Below are positions 52,070 through 59,792 of a DNA stretch of 64,000 nt, one piece after another. Each line of letters begins with the position of its first letter. Within the stretch, counting starts at the first letter, position 1. The notes beneath the pieces are model-generated. The model worked only from the letters and a program-made list of their open reading frames with translations, had not been told where the DNA came from and did not search any database. The translations under genes and the position numbers were made by a program. Origin of the DNA: DASSUW01 sp963792385 (lineage in GTDB: Bacteria; Actinomycetota; Thermoleophilia; Solirubrobacterales; Solirubrobacteraceae); assembly GCA_963792385.1 (NCBI GenBank), contig CAWBVZ010000007.1, forward strand, positions 1 to 64,000, written 5' to 3'.

Positions 52070-53017
52070 CTACGAGGCGATCCGCGCGGCGAGCATGCAG
52101 AGGTCGTCCGTCAGGCTGCCGGCCGCGTACTCGCCGACCCGCGCGCGCAGCTGTGCGACGGCCTCGCTCGGGGACGGGTCGTGGAGCTCGCCGAGCACGG
52201 CGCTCACGCCCTCGAGCCCGAACAGCTTGCCCTCGCGCCGCGCCTCCGTGAGCCCGTCGGTGTAGAGCAGCACGGCGGCGTTGCCGTTCGCTCGTAGCGA
52301 TCCCTCGGCGAATTCGGGGTCAGCGCCGATGCCGAGCGGGGGTCCCTGGTGGGGCGCGACGAGCTCGTGGCCGTCGTGCATCCACACCGCCGGCGGATGT
52401 CCGGCGTAGGCCCAGCGCAGGAGCTTTGCCTCCGGGTGGTACGTCATGCAGCCGGCCGTGACGAAGTCCGCGCCGGTGCCCGCCCGCTCGACGAGGGCGG
52501 TGTTCGCCCAGCTGAGCAGCTGCCGGGGATCGTCGGAGAACGGTGCGGTGGCCGCGAACACCGTCCGCACGAACGCCGCACGCCGCCCGGCCCGCAGGCC
52601 GTGCCCGACGACGTCGCCGATCACCAATAGCGTCGAGTCCTGCGGGCCCTCGGCGACGAGGTAGAAGTCGCCGCTCACCTGCTCGGCGGCCGGCACGAAC
52701 GCCGCCGCCAGCTCGAGACCCGGTCGCATCGGCAGCTCCGGCGGGGTGAGGGCATCGCGGATCGCGCGCAAATCCTCCAGCTCGTGCTCGGCCGCCCCGA
52801 GGCGCTCGCGCAGGGCGGCGAGCTCCTCATCGCGCAGCTGCGCCTGGGTGCGAAGGCGCGCGATCAGCGTGTCTTGGCGACCCTCGTGCGCACCCATGTC
52901 ACGGATGTCGTGCTCGCGCGCGTCGACTTCAGAGTGCAGCCGCCGAAGCTCCGCCTCCTGATCAGTTTCCTTTTCCACCGCGTCGCGATCCTCTCCGACC
53001 ACGGTCCGCGTGTCCAT
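52070..53017 (-). CDS. SpoIIE-type (PP2C) serine phosphatase with coiled-coil N-terminus
   Basis: A 315-residue protein. Residues about 15-95 are a long charged coiled coil (TDQEAELRRLHSEVDAREHDIR, LRDEELAALRERLGAAEHELEDL). The PP2C/RsbU catalytic domain follows, with EQVSGDFY, LVIGDVVGHGLRAG (metal Asp), YAGHPPAVW, LYTDGLTEAR and the final SLTDDLCMLA Asp. Such phosphatases act on anti-sigma-factor antagonists in partner switching. No such partner gene is adjacent. The ATG 53015-53017 follows GGGGG with almost no spacing; it diverges from the arsR-type gene. Confidence 0.88.
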   Translation of the reverse strand: MDTRTVVGEDRDAVEKETDQEAELRRLHSEVDAREHDIRDMGAHEGRQDTLIARLRTQAQLRDEELAALRERLGAAEHELEDLRAIRDALTPPELPMRPGLELAAAFVPAAEQVSGDFYLVAEGPQDSTLLVIGDVVGHGLRAGRRAAFVRTVFAATAPFSDDPRQLLSWANTALVERAGTGADFVTAGCMTYHPEAKLLRWAYAGHPPAVWMHDGHELVAPHQGPPLGIGADPEFAEGSLRANGNAAVLLYTDGLTEARREGKLFGLEGVSAVLGELHDPSPSEAVAQLRARVGEYAAGSLTDDLCMLAARIAS

Positions 53018-53021
53018 CCCC

Positions 53022-53047
53022 CAAATGTTGGTATGGCGCAAATGTTG
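53022..53047. repeat. 9-bp direct repeat in the phosphatase/ArsR divergent region
   Basis: CAAATGTTG occurs at 53022-53030 and 53039-53047, 17 bp apart start to start, close to the phosphatase ATG. The second copy runs into the TTGACA element of the arsR promoter. It may be a binding site affecting the phosphatase gene. No regulator is assigned. Confidence 0.4.
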
Positions 53048-53074
53048 ACATGTGACCATTTGGTCACCTATCAT
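53045..53074 (+). promoter_or_regulatory. consensus-like promoter of the ArsR-SRPBCC operon
   Basis: TTGACA (53045-53050) and TATCAT (53069-53074) are spaced by 18 bp, an excellent housekeeping-sigma promoter. The expected start of transcription, about 7 bases after the -10 box, falls at or beside the GTG at 53082. The mRNA would therefore be leaderless, which is common in actinobacteria. Confidence 0.75.
53052..53067. promoter_or_regulatory. operator inside the promoter spacer (ArsR-type)
   Basis: GTGACCA (53052-53058) and TGGTCAC (53061-53067) are perfect 7-bp inverted arms with a TT centre. The dyad fills the spacer between the -35 and -10 boxes of the promoter ahead of an ArsR-family repressor gene. 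A bound dimer here would block RNA polymerase, so autorepression is the likely mechanism. Confidence 0.7.
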
Positions 53075-53081
53075 CAGTTTC

Positions 53082-53402
53082 GTGACCGATGACGACCGCG
53101 TGTTCAAGGCGCTTGCCGACCCGACGCGTCGCTTCCTGCTCGACCGGCTCTTCGCGCGTGACGGCCGCACGCTGACCGAGCTCGAGTCCGAGCTGGAGAT
53201 GACCCGCTTCGGCGTCATGAAGCACCTGCGCGTGCTCGAAGACGCGGGCCTGGTGGTCGCGCGCCGGTCGGGCCGGGAGAAGCTGCACTTCCTCAACCCG
53301 GTCCCGATCCGGCTGATCCACGACCGCTGGATCGACAAGTACACGGAGCGCCAGGTGTCGGCGCTCGCTGACCTCAAAGCCGAGTTGGAGGCAACCGCAT
53401 GA
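53082..53402 (+). CDS. ArsR-family transcriptional repressor
   Basis: A 106-residue winged-helix repressor. KALADPTRRFLLDRLF, LTELESELEMTRFGVMKHLRVLEDAGLVVARRSGREKLHFLNP is the classical ArsR core; the metal-binding Cys motif of arsenic/cadmium sensors is absent. This is the subgroup paired with SRPBCC genes, where the signal is not a metal. The GTG at 53082-53084 is selected because it is seated at the predicted transcription start of a strong promoter, and the upstream in-frame sequence lies across the operator. Its stop overlaps the next start (ATGA, 53399-53402). Confidence 0.9.
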   Translation: MTDDDRVFKALADPTRRFLLDRLFARDGRTLTELESELEMTRFGVMKHLRVLEDAGLVVARRSGREKLHFLNPVPIRLIHDRWIDKYTERQVSALADLKAELEATA

Positions 53403-53905
53403 CCACGACGACGGAGACGATCATGGAGACGACCCAGGTCTACCGGGTCTACATCAGGACAACGCCACAGGCGGTCTGGGACGCGATCACGACGCCCGAG
53501 TGGAGCCAGAAGTACGGCTATGGCGGCAGCGTCGACTACGACCTGCGTGCGGGCGGCCAGTTCCGCGCCTACACGAGCCAGGAGATGCGGGACGCCGGCG
53601 CTCCGGACCTCGCCATCGACGGCGAGGTCATCGAGTCGGACCCGCCGCGCCGGCTCGTCCTGACGTGGCGCATGGTGATGGACGAGGCGATGACGGCCGA
53701 GGGCTTCACGCGTCTCACGTACGAGATCGAGGAGAGCCAGCAAGGCGTCAGCAAGCTCACGCTGACCCACGAGCTCGAGGGCGCGCCGAAGCTCGCCGGG
53801 CTGATGAACGGTGACATGGAGGCCCAGGGCGCGGGCGGCGGCTGGGCGTGGGTGCTCAGCGATCTCAAGACGTTGCTCGAGACCGGCAAAGGGTTCGAGG
53901 GCTGA
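53399..53905 (+). CDS. SRPBCC/AHSA1-domain protein
   Basis: A 168-residue START-like (helix-grip) protein. VYRVYIRTTPQAVWDAITTPEWSQKYGYGGSVDYDLRAGGQFRAY, EVIESDPPRRLVLTW and WAWVLSDLKTLLETG follow the AHSA1/CalC-like pattern, with a large hydrophobic ligand cavity. It is coupled to the ArsR repressor by ATGA, a widespread pairing in actinobacteria. The ligand is unknown. It may bind or turn over a small lipophilic compound that relieves repression (inference). Confidence 0.88.
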   Translation: MTTTTETIMETTQVYRVYIRTTPQAVWDAITTPEWSQKYGYGGSVDYDLRAGGQFRAYTSQEMRDAGAPDLAIDGEVIESDPPRRLVLTWRMVMDEAMTAEGFTRLTYEIEESQQGVSKLTLTHELEGAPKLAGLMNGDMEAQGAGGGWAWVLSDLKTLLETGKGFEG

Positions 53906-53916
53906 CAGTCGATACC

Positions 53917-53946
53917 GCGGAGGCCCTGCACCCGCAGGGTCTCCGC
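53917..53946. terminator. strong hairpin after the SRPBCC gene
   Basis: The arms 53917-53929 and 53934-53946 form a 13-position stem with a 4-base loop (ACCC) and a single G-T wobble. It begins 11 nt after the SRPBCC stop and just before the stop of the convergent small gene. A T run is lacking, so it may be a bidirectional, Rho-assisted terminator as is usual in high-GC genomes. Confidence 0.6.
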
Positions 53947-53953
53947 CGGGTTC

Positions 53954-54175
53954 TCAGATCAGCGCCACGACGTCGCGCCAGGCCGGATCGACCGCGTCCA
54001 GCTGACTGGCGACATCGTCATGCGCCTCGGGCCGGGGAAGGTCGCGCGGCAGCGCCGCGGTGTCCCATGCGTCGGGCGGACGGCGAACGCGCAACCCCAA
54101 CTCGCGTTGCAGCCCTGCCAGGATCCGCTCCGCTCGCTCCCCGCGTTCCTGGGCGACCAGGAAGAGCGTGGTCAT
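53954..54175 (-). CDS. small hypothetical protein (73 aa)
   Basis: An ATG at 54173-54175, with a GGGGG-type purine run just upstream, opens a 73-residue frame. The sequence is soluble, mixed helix (LFLVAQERGERAERILAGLQREL) followed by an Arg/Pro-rich middle and an Asp-rich end (HDDVASQLDAVDPAWRD). I recognise no family. The hairpin at 53917-53946 lies just past its stop, consistent with a real transcript end. Confidence 0.5.
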   Translation of the reverse strand: MTTLFLVAQERGERAERILAGLQRELGLRVRRPPDAWDTAALPRDLPRPEAHDDVASQLDAVDPAWRDVVALI

Positions 54176-54275
54176 GAACGCCCCCTTACCCCGATCCGAG
54201 GGGTTGCCGAACCGGTTTCTGGACGTCGTGCTCGGGTAGACGCCGCCGCAGGGGAGACCGACGCGAGGGGAGACC

Positions 54276-55706
54276 ATGACGTCGCCTGGTGCAGAGGCCG
54301 CGAACGACCGTCCGCGGCGCAGGTTGATCACACAGCTGTGGTTCGTGGTGCTGGTGGCGATCGCCGCCGGGATCGTGTTCGGGCTCGTCGCGCCCGCGCA
54401 GGCGAAAGAGGCGAAGTGGCTCGCCGACGCCTTCATCCAGCTGATCCAGACCATCACCGGACCGGTGATCTTCGTCACCGTCGTGGTGGGCATCGCCTCG
54501 CTCGGCAACCTCGCCCGCGCCGGCGGGCTCGCGCTGCGCGCGCTCGGCTACTTCTTCACGATGACGGTGGTCGCGCTCGCGCTCGGCCTGTTCGCCGGCA
54601 ACGTGATCGCGCCCGGCTCCGGCTTCAGCGGGAAGGCGACCGCGGAGGGCCTCTCGAGCGCGAAGGAGTCGATCGGCGAGGCCGGCGGCGACCAGGGGTT
54701 CGTGGGCTTCATCACCGGCCATCTGCTGCCGGACAGCTTCCTCGGCCCGTTCGTCGAGAACGAGATCCTGAAGATCCTCGTGCTGGCGATCGTGACGGCG
54801 GCGTCGATCTCGTTCCTCGCCGACGACCTGCGCACGCGCATCGTCGGTGGCTTCGAGACCGCCGGCCGCGTGATCTTCGGGATGATCCGGATCATCATGT
54901 GGGCGGCGCCCCTCGGCGCGTTCGGCGGCATGGCGTTCACCGTGGCGCAGTTCGGCTCCGCCTCGCTCGCCAGCCTCGGCCTGCTGATGGTCACGTTCTG
55001 GGGCACGTGCGCGGTCTTCGTGTTCGGCGTGCTCGGCCTGGTCGCCCGCTTCAGCGGCTTCAGCATCTTCCGGCTCATCCGGCTGATCCGCGACGAGCTG
55101 CTGATCATCGTCGGTACCTCGTCGTCCGAGACGGTGCTGCCGCGCCTGCTCGCCAAGCTGCAGGCGGCCGGAGCGTCGAAGCAGTCGGTCGGCCTGGTGA
55201 TCCCGACCGGCTACTCGTTCAACCTCGACGGGACGTGCATCTACCTCACGCTCGGCGCGCTGTTCATCGTGCAGGCGGCCGGCCAGGAGATCCCGATCGA
55301 GACGCAGGTCGGCCTGATGGGCCTGATGATCCTCACCAGCAAGGGCGCCGCCGGCATCACCGGCGCGGGCCTCGTGACGCTGGTTGCGTCGCTGCAGGCG
55401 TTCGGCGGCGAGTTCTTCTCCGCCGAGGCGCTTGCCGTCGGCATCGCGCTCGTGGTCGGGATCGATCGAGTGATGAGCGAGGGTCGCGCGCTCACCAACG
55501 CGATCGGCAACAGCGTCGCCACGATGGTCATCGCCAGGTGGCAGGGAGAGCGCGACGACGAGCGCTTCCAGGCTGCGCTGCGCGACCCGTCGACGGTCGA
55601 GGACATGACCGAGCGCGCGCTGCGCGGCGAGGACGTCGAGGACATGCAGGCAGGCCAGCGCACCGGTCGCTTCGAACGTAAACCTGAGCCTGTCGCGACG
55701 GGCTGA
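54276..55706 (+). CDS. dctA: dicarboxylate/amino acid:cation symporter (DAACS)
   Basis: A 476-residue carrier that takes up C4-dicarboxylates with Na+ or H+. The DAACS core is clear: ITGPVIFVTVVVGIASL, the re-entrant serine-rich loop GTSSSETVLPRLL, IPTGYSFNLDGTCIYLTL (NMDGT-like motif) and the second loop TSKGAAGITGAG, then DRVMSEGRALTNAIGNSVATMVIARW. The central loop GKATAEGLSSAKESIG is longer than in many members. The C-terminal 40 residues are acidic and cytosolic. The symbol is by family resemblance, and glutamate-type substrates are not excluded. Confidence 0.9.
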   Translation: MTSPGAEAANDRPRRRLITQLWFVVLVAIAAGIVFGLVAPAQAKEAKWLADAFIQLIQTITGPVIFVTVVVGIASLGNLARAGGLALRALGYFFTMTVVALALGLFAGNVIAPGSGFSGKATAEGLSSAKESIGEAGGDQGFVGFITGHLLPDSFLGPFVENEILKILVLAIVTAASISFLADDLRTRIVGGFETAGRVIFGMIRIIMWAAPLGAFGGMAFTVAQFGSASLASLGLLMVTFWGTCAVFVFGVLGLVARFSGFSIFRLIRLIRDELLIIVGTSSSETVLPRLLAKLQAAGASKQSVGLVIPTGYSFNLDGTCIYLTLGALFIVQAAGQEIPIETQVGLMGLMILTSKGAAGITGAGLVTLVASLQAFGGEFFSAEALAVGIALVVGIDRVMSEGRALTNAIGNSVATMVIARWQGERDDERFQAALRDPSTVEDMTERALRGEDVEDMQAGQRTGRFERKPEPVATG

Positions 55707-55770
55707 TTTCGGACAGTCAGACAACGAATTGGCGGGGGTTCTGTTAGCTTCCGCCAGAAGTCCGCGGGAC

Positions 55771-55818
55771 TCTGGTCGAAAGCGGGAGAAGCCGTCGGGA
55801 GCGGCTGCCAAGACCAGA
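55771..55818 (+). promoter_or_regulatory. structured 5' leader candidate upstream of ThuA/sugar dehydrogenase gene
   Basis: TCTGGTC (55771-55777) pairs perfectly with GACCAGA (55812-55818). Inside, AGCCG (55790-55794) pairs with CGGCT (55802-55806) around a 7-base loop, leaving an asymmetric purine-rich internal loop (GAAAGCGGGAGA against GCCAA). The stem lies in the 174-bp leader of the next gene. The layout resembles a small ligand-binding RNA, but matches no riboswitch class I can name. Confidence 0.4.
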
Positions 55819-55880
55819 CACGGAGCGGGTCCGTTCGGCGGGCGCAGGAGAAGTCCACATCAAGGGAGGGAGGCTCCCCC

Positions 55881-58664
55881 ATGCGAAAGGCGGCCATTCT
55901 GGCTGGCCTGGTCGCAGCGCTGAGCGCGATATTCGCGCTTCCCTCAGTCGCTGCTGCCGCCCCCAAATTCAAGGTTCTGGTGTTCTCCAAGACCGCAGGG
56001 TTCCGGCATGACTCCATCGAGACTGGTGTCGCTCGGATCAAGCAACTCGGCACGGCGAACAACTTCGCGGTCGACGCCACCGAGGACGCTGCGGCGTTCA
56101 AGGCGAACAACCTCGCCAAGTACGACGCCGTGATCTTCCTGAGCACCACGGGTGACGTTCTCAACAACAACCAGCAGGGCGCGTTCGAGAACTACATCCA
56201 GGACGGCGGCGGCTACGTCGGGATCCACTCGGCGGCGGACACCGAGTACGACTGGTCGTTCTACGGCAACCTCGTCGGTGCGTACTTCAAGCAGCACCCG
56301 GCGCAGCAGCAGGCGACGGTCAAGGTGGCCGACAAGAACCATCCGGCCACCAAGCACCTGCCGGATCGCTGGAGCCGCTTTGACGAGTGGTACGACTACC
56401 GCGCGAACCCACGCGGCGACGTCCACGTGCTCGCGACGCTCGACGAGACGAGCTACGAGAACGGCAGCATGGGCTCCGACCACCCGATCACGTGGTGTCA
56501 GGACTATGCCGGCGGACGCTCCTTCTACACCGGCCTCGGCCACACGAAGGAGTCCTACGGCGAGCCCGCTTTCCAGAAGCAACTGCTCGGCGCGATCCAG
56601 TGGGCGGCCGGCAACAAGGCCGGCGACTGCGGAGCGACCGTCGAAGGCCGCTTCCAGAAGGTCACGCTGAACGACTTCCCGATCGAGCCTATGGGTCTCG
56701 CGCCGCTTCCCGGCGGCCGTGTCCTGATGACCGAGCGCAAGGGCCGGGTCATGCTGCACGACCCGCAGACCGGGCTGAACACGGTGGCCGCGAAGCTCGA
56801 CGTCTACCAGCACGACGAGGAAGGCGTTCAGAGCATCGCGCTCGACCCGCAGTTCAAGCAGAACAAGTGGGTCTACATCTACCACTCGCTCCCGACCGGC
56901 AACACGCCGGTGGACGACCCGGCGACGCCGACAGTCAACGAGGGCGACGCGCCGTTCAACGGCACGCCGGCCGACTTCGCGAAGTTCAAGGGGATCGTGC
57001 GTCTCTCCCGGTACAAGATGCCGGGCGACAAGATCCAGCTGAACACCGAGCAGCAGATCATCGACGTACCGGTCGACCGCGGCATCTGCTGCCACGTCGG
57101 CGGGCACATCGACTTCGACAGCCAGGGCAACCTGTACCTGTCGACCGGTGACGACTCGAACCCGTTCGAGTCCGACGGCTACTCGCCGATCGACGACAGC
57201 GCCGGGCGCAACCCGGCGTTCGACGCGCGGCGCTCGGCCGGCAACACGAACGACCTGCGCGGCAAGGTGCTGCGGATCAAGCCGAAGGCCGGCGGCGGCT
57301 ACGAGATCCCGGCGGGGAACCTGTTCCCGCAGGGCGCTCCGCAGACGAAGCCGGAGATCTACCTGATGGGCCTGCGCAACGCGTTCCGGATCGCGATCAA
57401 CCGCGAGACGGACGACCTGTACGTCGGCGACTATTCGCCGGACGCCAATGCGCCCGACCCGAACCGTGGTCCCGACGGCAAGGGCAAGTGGTTCATCGCC
57501 CGCGGGCCGGGCAACTACGGCTGGCCGTACTGCGCGACCGACCAGCTCCCGTACCAGGACTGGGACTTCACGACGGAGACGACGAGCGGGCCGTTCAACT
57601 GCGCGGCGCCCATCAATGACTCGCCGTACAACACCGGCCTGCGTCAGCTTCCGCCGACCAGGCACCCGGACGTCTGGTACGGCTACGGCGACTCTGCGGA
57701 GTTCCCCGAGCTCGGCGAGGGCGGCATCGGGCCGATGGGTGGACCGGCCTACAACTACAAGGCAAACAGCAGCTCGCGGATCAAGTGGCCGCAGTACTAC
57801 GACGGCGTGCCGCTGTTCTACGAGTGGACGCGGGACTACCTCAAGGAGATGCGGCTGGACGAGTCCGGCAAGCTCCTGAAGATCAACTCGGTCCTGCCGT
57901 CGTTCACGCTCGACAACCCGATGGACATCGAGTTCGGCGAGGACGGCGCGCTCTACACGCTCGAGTACGGCACCGGCTACTTCGTCACGCTGCCGGAGGC
58001 CCAGCTCGCGCGGATCGACTACGTGCGCGGGAACCGCACGCCGGTCGTCAAGGCGGCGGCGGATCCGAAGGACAGCCCGACGGCTCCGCTGACGGTGAAG
58101 TTCTCGAGCGCCGGGACGAGCGATCCCGACGGCGACCGTCTCACGTACCAGTGGGACTTCGACGCCGACGGCACGTTCGACTCGACGGAGGCGAACCCGA
58201 CGCACACGTTCGCCGCGAACGGCGTCTACAACGCGACGCTGAAGGTGACCGACCGGACCGGGCGCTCGGCGTCCGCCGAGGCGCAGGTCGTCGTCGGCAA
58301 CGCGCGGCCGACGATCGAGTTCGTCCAGCCGGTGCCCGGCCAGGCGTTCCACTTCGGCGACACCGTGCAGGTCGCGGTCAAGGTCACCGACGACCAGGAT
58401 GATGCCGTGAACTGCGGCGACGTCCAGCTGTCGTACATCCTGGGCCATGACACCCACGGGCACCCGATCAGCAGCAGCACGGGGGCCCCGGGGCCGGACG
58501 GCACGTGCACGGGCCAGTTCGTGACGTCGGCGGGCGGGCATGACCCGGCGACGCAGAACCTGCGCGCCGTGTTCGCCGCGTCGTACACGGATCAGGGTCC
58601 GAACGGCGACGGTGAGGGTGCGCTCACCGGCAACGCGGAGATCTCGCTGACTCCGACGCCGTAA
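55881..58664 (+). CDS. secreted ThuA-like plus sugar dehydrogenase (beta-propeller) plus PKD protein
   Basis: A 927-residue exported protein. Signal peptide (about 1-27, ending AAAAP); ThuA-like trehalose-utilisation domain (about 30-240: VLVFSKTAGFRHDSIETGV, GGGYVGIHSAADTEYDW); then a six-bladed glucose/sorbosone dehydrogenase-type propeller (about 250-720: GLAPLPGGRVLMTERKGRV, CCHVGGHIDFDSQGNLYLSTGD, RNAFRIAINRETDDLYVGD, NYGWPYC); a PKD domain (about 735-810: DPDGDRLTYQWDFDADG); and a final beta domain. Propellers of this type can use PQQ to oxidise sugars outside the cell. A GGGAGGGAGG ribosome region precedes the ATG. Confidence 0.9.
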   Translation: MRKAAILAGLVAALSAIFALPSVAAAAPKFKVLVFSKTAGFRHDSIETGVARIKQLGTANNFAVDATEDAAAFKANNLAKYDAVIFLSTTGDVLNNNQQGAFENYIQDGGGYVGIHSAADTEYDWSFYGNLVGAYFKQHPAQQQATVKVADKNHPATKHLPDRWSRFDEWYDYRANPRGDVHVLATLDETSYENGSMGSDHPITWCQDYAGGRSFYTGLGHTKESYGEPAFQKQLLGAIQWAAGNKAGDCGATVEGRFQKVTLNDFPIEPMGLAPLPGGRVLMTERKGRVMLHDPQTGLNTVAAKLDVYQHDEEGVQSIALDPQFKQNKWVYIYHSLPTGNTPVDDPATPTVNEGDAPFNGTPADFAKFKGIVRLSRYKMPGDKIQLNTEQQIIDVPVDRGICCHVGGHIDFDSQGNLYLSTGDDSNPFESDGYSPIDDSAGRNPAFDARRSAGNTNDLRGKVLRIKPKAGGGYEIPAGNLFPQGAPQTKPEIYLMGLRNAFRIAINRETDDLYVGDYSPDANAPDPNRGPDGKGKWFIARGPGNYGWPYCATDQLPYQDWDFTTETTSGPFNCAAPINDSPYNTGLRQLPPTRHPDVWYGYGDSAEFPELGEGGIGPMGGPAYNYKANSSSRIKWPQYYDGVPLFYEWTRDYLKEMRLDESGKLLKINSVLPSFTLDNPMDIEFGEDGALYTLEYGTGYFVTLPEAQLARIDYVRGNRTPVVKAAADPKDSPTAPLTVKFSSAGTSDPDGDRLTYQWDFDADGTFDSTEANPTHTFAANGVYNATLKVTDRTGRSASAEAQVVVGNARPTIEFVQPVPGQAFHFGDTVQVAVKVTDDQDDAVNCGDVQLSYILGHDTHGHPISSSTGAPGPDGTCTGQFVTSAGGHDPATQNLRAVFAASYTDQGPNGDGEGALTGNAEISLTPTP

Positions 58665-58682
58665 CGAACGCGAAACCGAGCA

Positions 58683-59204
58683 TCAGGGGGCGTCGCCTTC
58701 GGGCGGCGCCCCCAGCTCGTCGGCCAGCAGGTCCATCATCAGACCGTCACGCCACTCGCCCGTGAGCGGGTCGCGCTCGTAGCGGCGCATGATCCCGACG
58801 GGCTTGAAGCCGACCTTCGCGTAGCAGCGGATCGCGGCGGCGTTGTCGGCCGCCGGGTCGATCGTGATGCGGTGGTGACCGCGGTTCTCGATCAAGTGGC
58901 CGGCGACCAACCGCACGGCGTTGGAGCCGATCCCGCGACCGTGCAGCGCCGGGTCGACGAACAGGTCGATGTTCGCGTTGCGATACATCGGCTCGTCTTC
59001 CTCGCCGTACTGGACCATTCCCACGACGAGACCGCCGGCCACGATCGCCTGACGGACCACCTCGGGCTCGTCGCCGAACGGGAAGTCATCCTCGACCGGC
59101 CCCCACCAGCGGTAGACCTCGGGCGTCTCGCGGATCCGGCGCAGCTCGACCTCGTCGCCGGCCTCCAGCGGACGCAGGATCAGGTCTGATCGAGCTCCAG
59201 CCAC
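58683..59204 (-). CDS. GNAT-family N-acetyltransferase (RimJ/RimL-like)
   Basis: A 173-residue GNAT. The N-terminal LILRPLEAGDEVELRRIRETPEVYRWWG matches the aminoglycoside 6'-acetyltransferase/RimJ-type start. VVGMVQYGEEDEPMYRNANIDLFVDPALHGRGIGSNAVRLVAGHLIE holds the acetyl-CoA loop (HGRGIGS), and NAAAIRCYAKVGFKPVGIMRRYERD is the C-terminal substrate strand. The likely GTG start (59202-59204) overlaps the end of the LOG gene by 25 nt. The exact start is uncertain because upstream frame is shadow. Substrate unknown. Confidence 0.82.
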   Translation of the reverse strand: MAGARSDLILRPLEAGDEVELRRIRETPEVYRWWGPVEDDFPFGDEPEVVRQAIVAGGLVVGMVQYGEEDEPMYRNANIDLFVDPALHGRGIGSNAVRLVAGHLIENRGHHRITIDPAADNAAAIRCYAKVGFKPVGIMRRYERDPLTGEWRDGLMMDLLADELGAPPEGDAP

Positions 59205-59761
59205 TTGCCGACCGTCGGCGGCTCGAAGGCGGCGAGCCGGTCGAGCAGCTCGCCCGGGTCGGCGGCGACGCTGAGCACGGCGCGATGCTGTGGCCGCAGG
59301 AAGCCCTCCTCGACGGCGTGGTCGAGGAACGTGGCGAGCGGGTCGTAGTAGCCGCGGGTGTTGAGGACGCCGCACGCCTTGCTGTGGATCCCGAGCTGGC
59401 TCCAGGTGTAGATCTCGATCAGCTCCTCGAGCGTGCCGATGCCGCCGGGGATCGCCACGAACGCGTCCGACAGCTCGGCCATCAGCGCCTTCCGCTCGTG
59501 CATCGAGCCGACCACGCGCATCTCGGTCAGGCTGGGGTGGCCGATCTCGCGGTCGACGAGCGCCTGCGGCATCACGCCGATCACCTCGCCGCCGGCGGCC
59601 AGCGCGGTGTCGGCGAGCACGCCCATCAGGCCGACGTTGCTGCCCCCGAAGACGAGCCCGATGCCGCGCTCGGCGAGCAGGCCCGCCAGCGCTCGGGCTC
59701 CCTCCGCGTACGCGGGGTGGCTCCCGGGATTGGACCCGGCATAGACGCAAACGCGGTGCAC
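59180..59761 (-). CDS. LOG-family protein (TIGR00730, nucleoside-monophosphate phosphoribohydrolase-like)
   Basis: A 193-residue Rossmann-like protein of the LOG/lysine decarboxylase-like family. VCVYAGSNPGSHPAYAEGARALAGLLAERGIGLVFGGSNVGLMG at the start, MHERKALMAELSDAFVAIPGGIGTLEELIEIYTWSQLG with the PGGxGTxxE catalytic motif, then GYYDPLATFLDHAVEEGF. Members release cytokinin-type bases from nucleotides and in bacteria may act in purine salvage. The GTG at 59761 is favoured because an AGG lies nine nt upstream. It diverges from the aldo/keto reductase by 31 nt. Confidence 0.9.
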   Translation of the reverse strand: MHRVCVYAGSNPGSHPAYAEGARALAGLLAERGIGLVFGGSNVGLMGVLADTALAAGGEVIGVMPQALVDREIGHPSLTEMRVVGSMHERKALMAELSDAFVAIPGGIGTLEELIEIYTWSQLGIHSKACGVLNTRGYYDPLATFLDHAVEEGFLRPQHRAVLSVAADPGELLDRLAAFEPPTVGKWLELDQT

Positions 59762-59792
59762 GGACACGAGCCTAGCTGGGTAGCTTCGAGGC

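Noticed and set aside
52070..53770. Longer phosphatase frame extending over the ArsR and SRPBCC genes
   Set aside because: The extra residues are the antisense of two clear genes, and the coiled coil begins right after the ATG at 53017.
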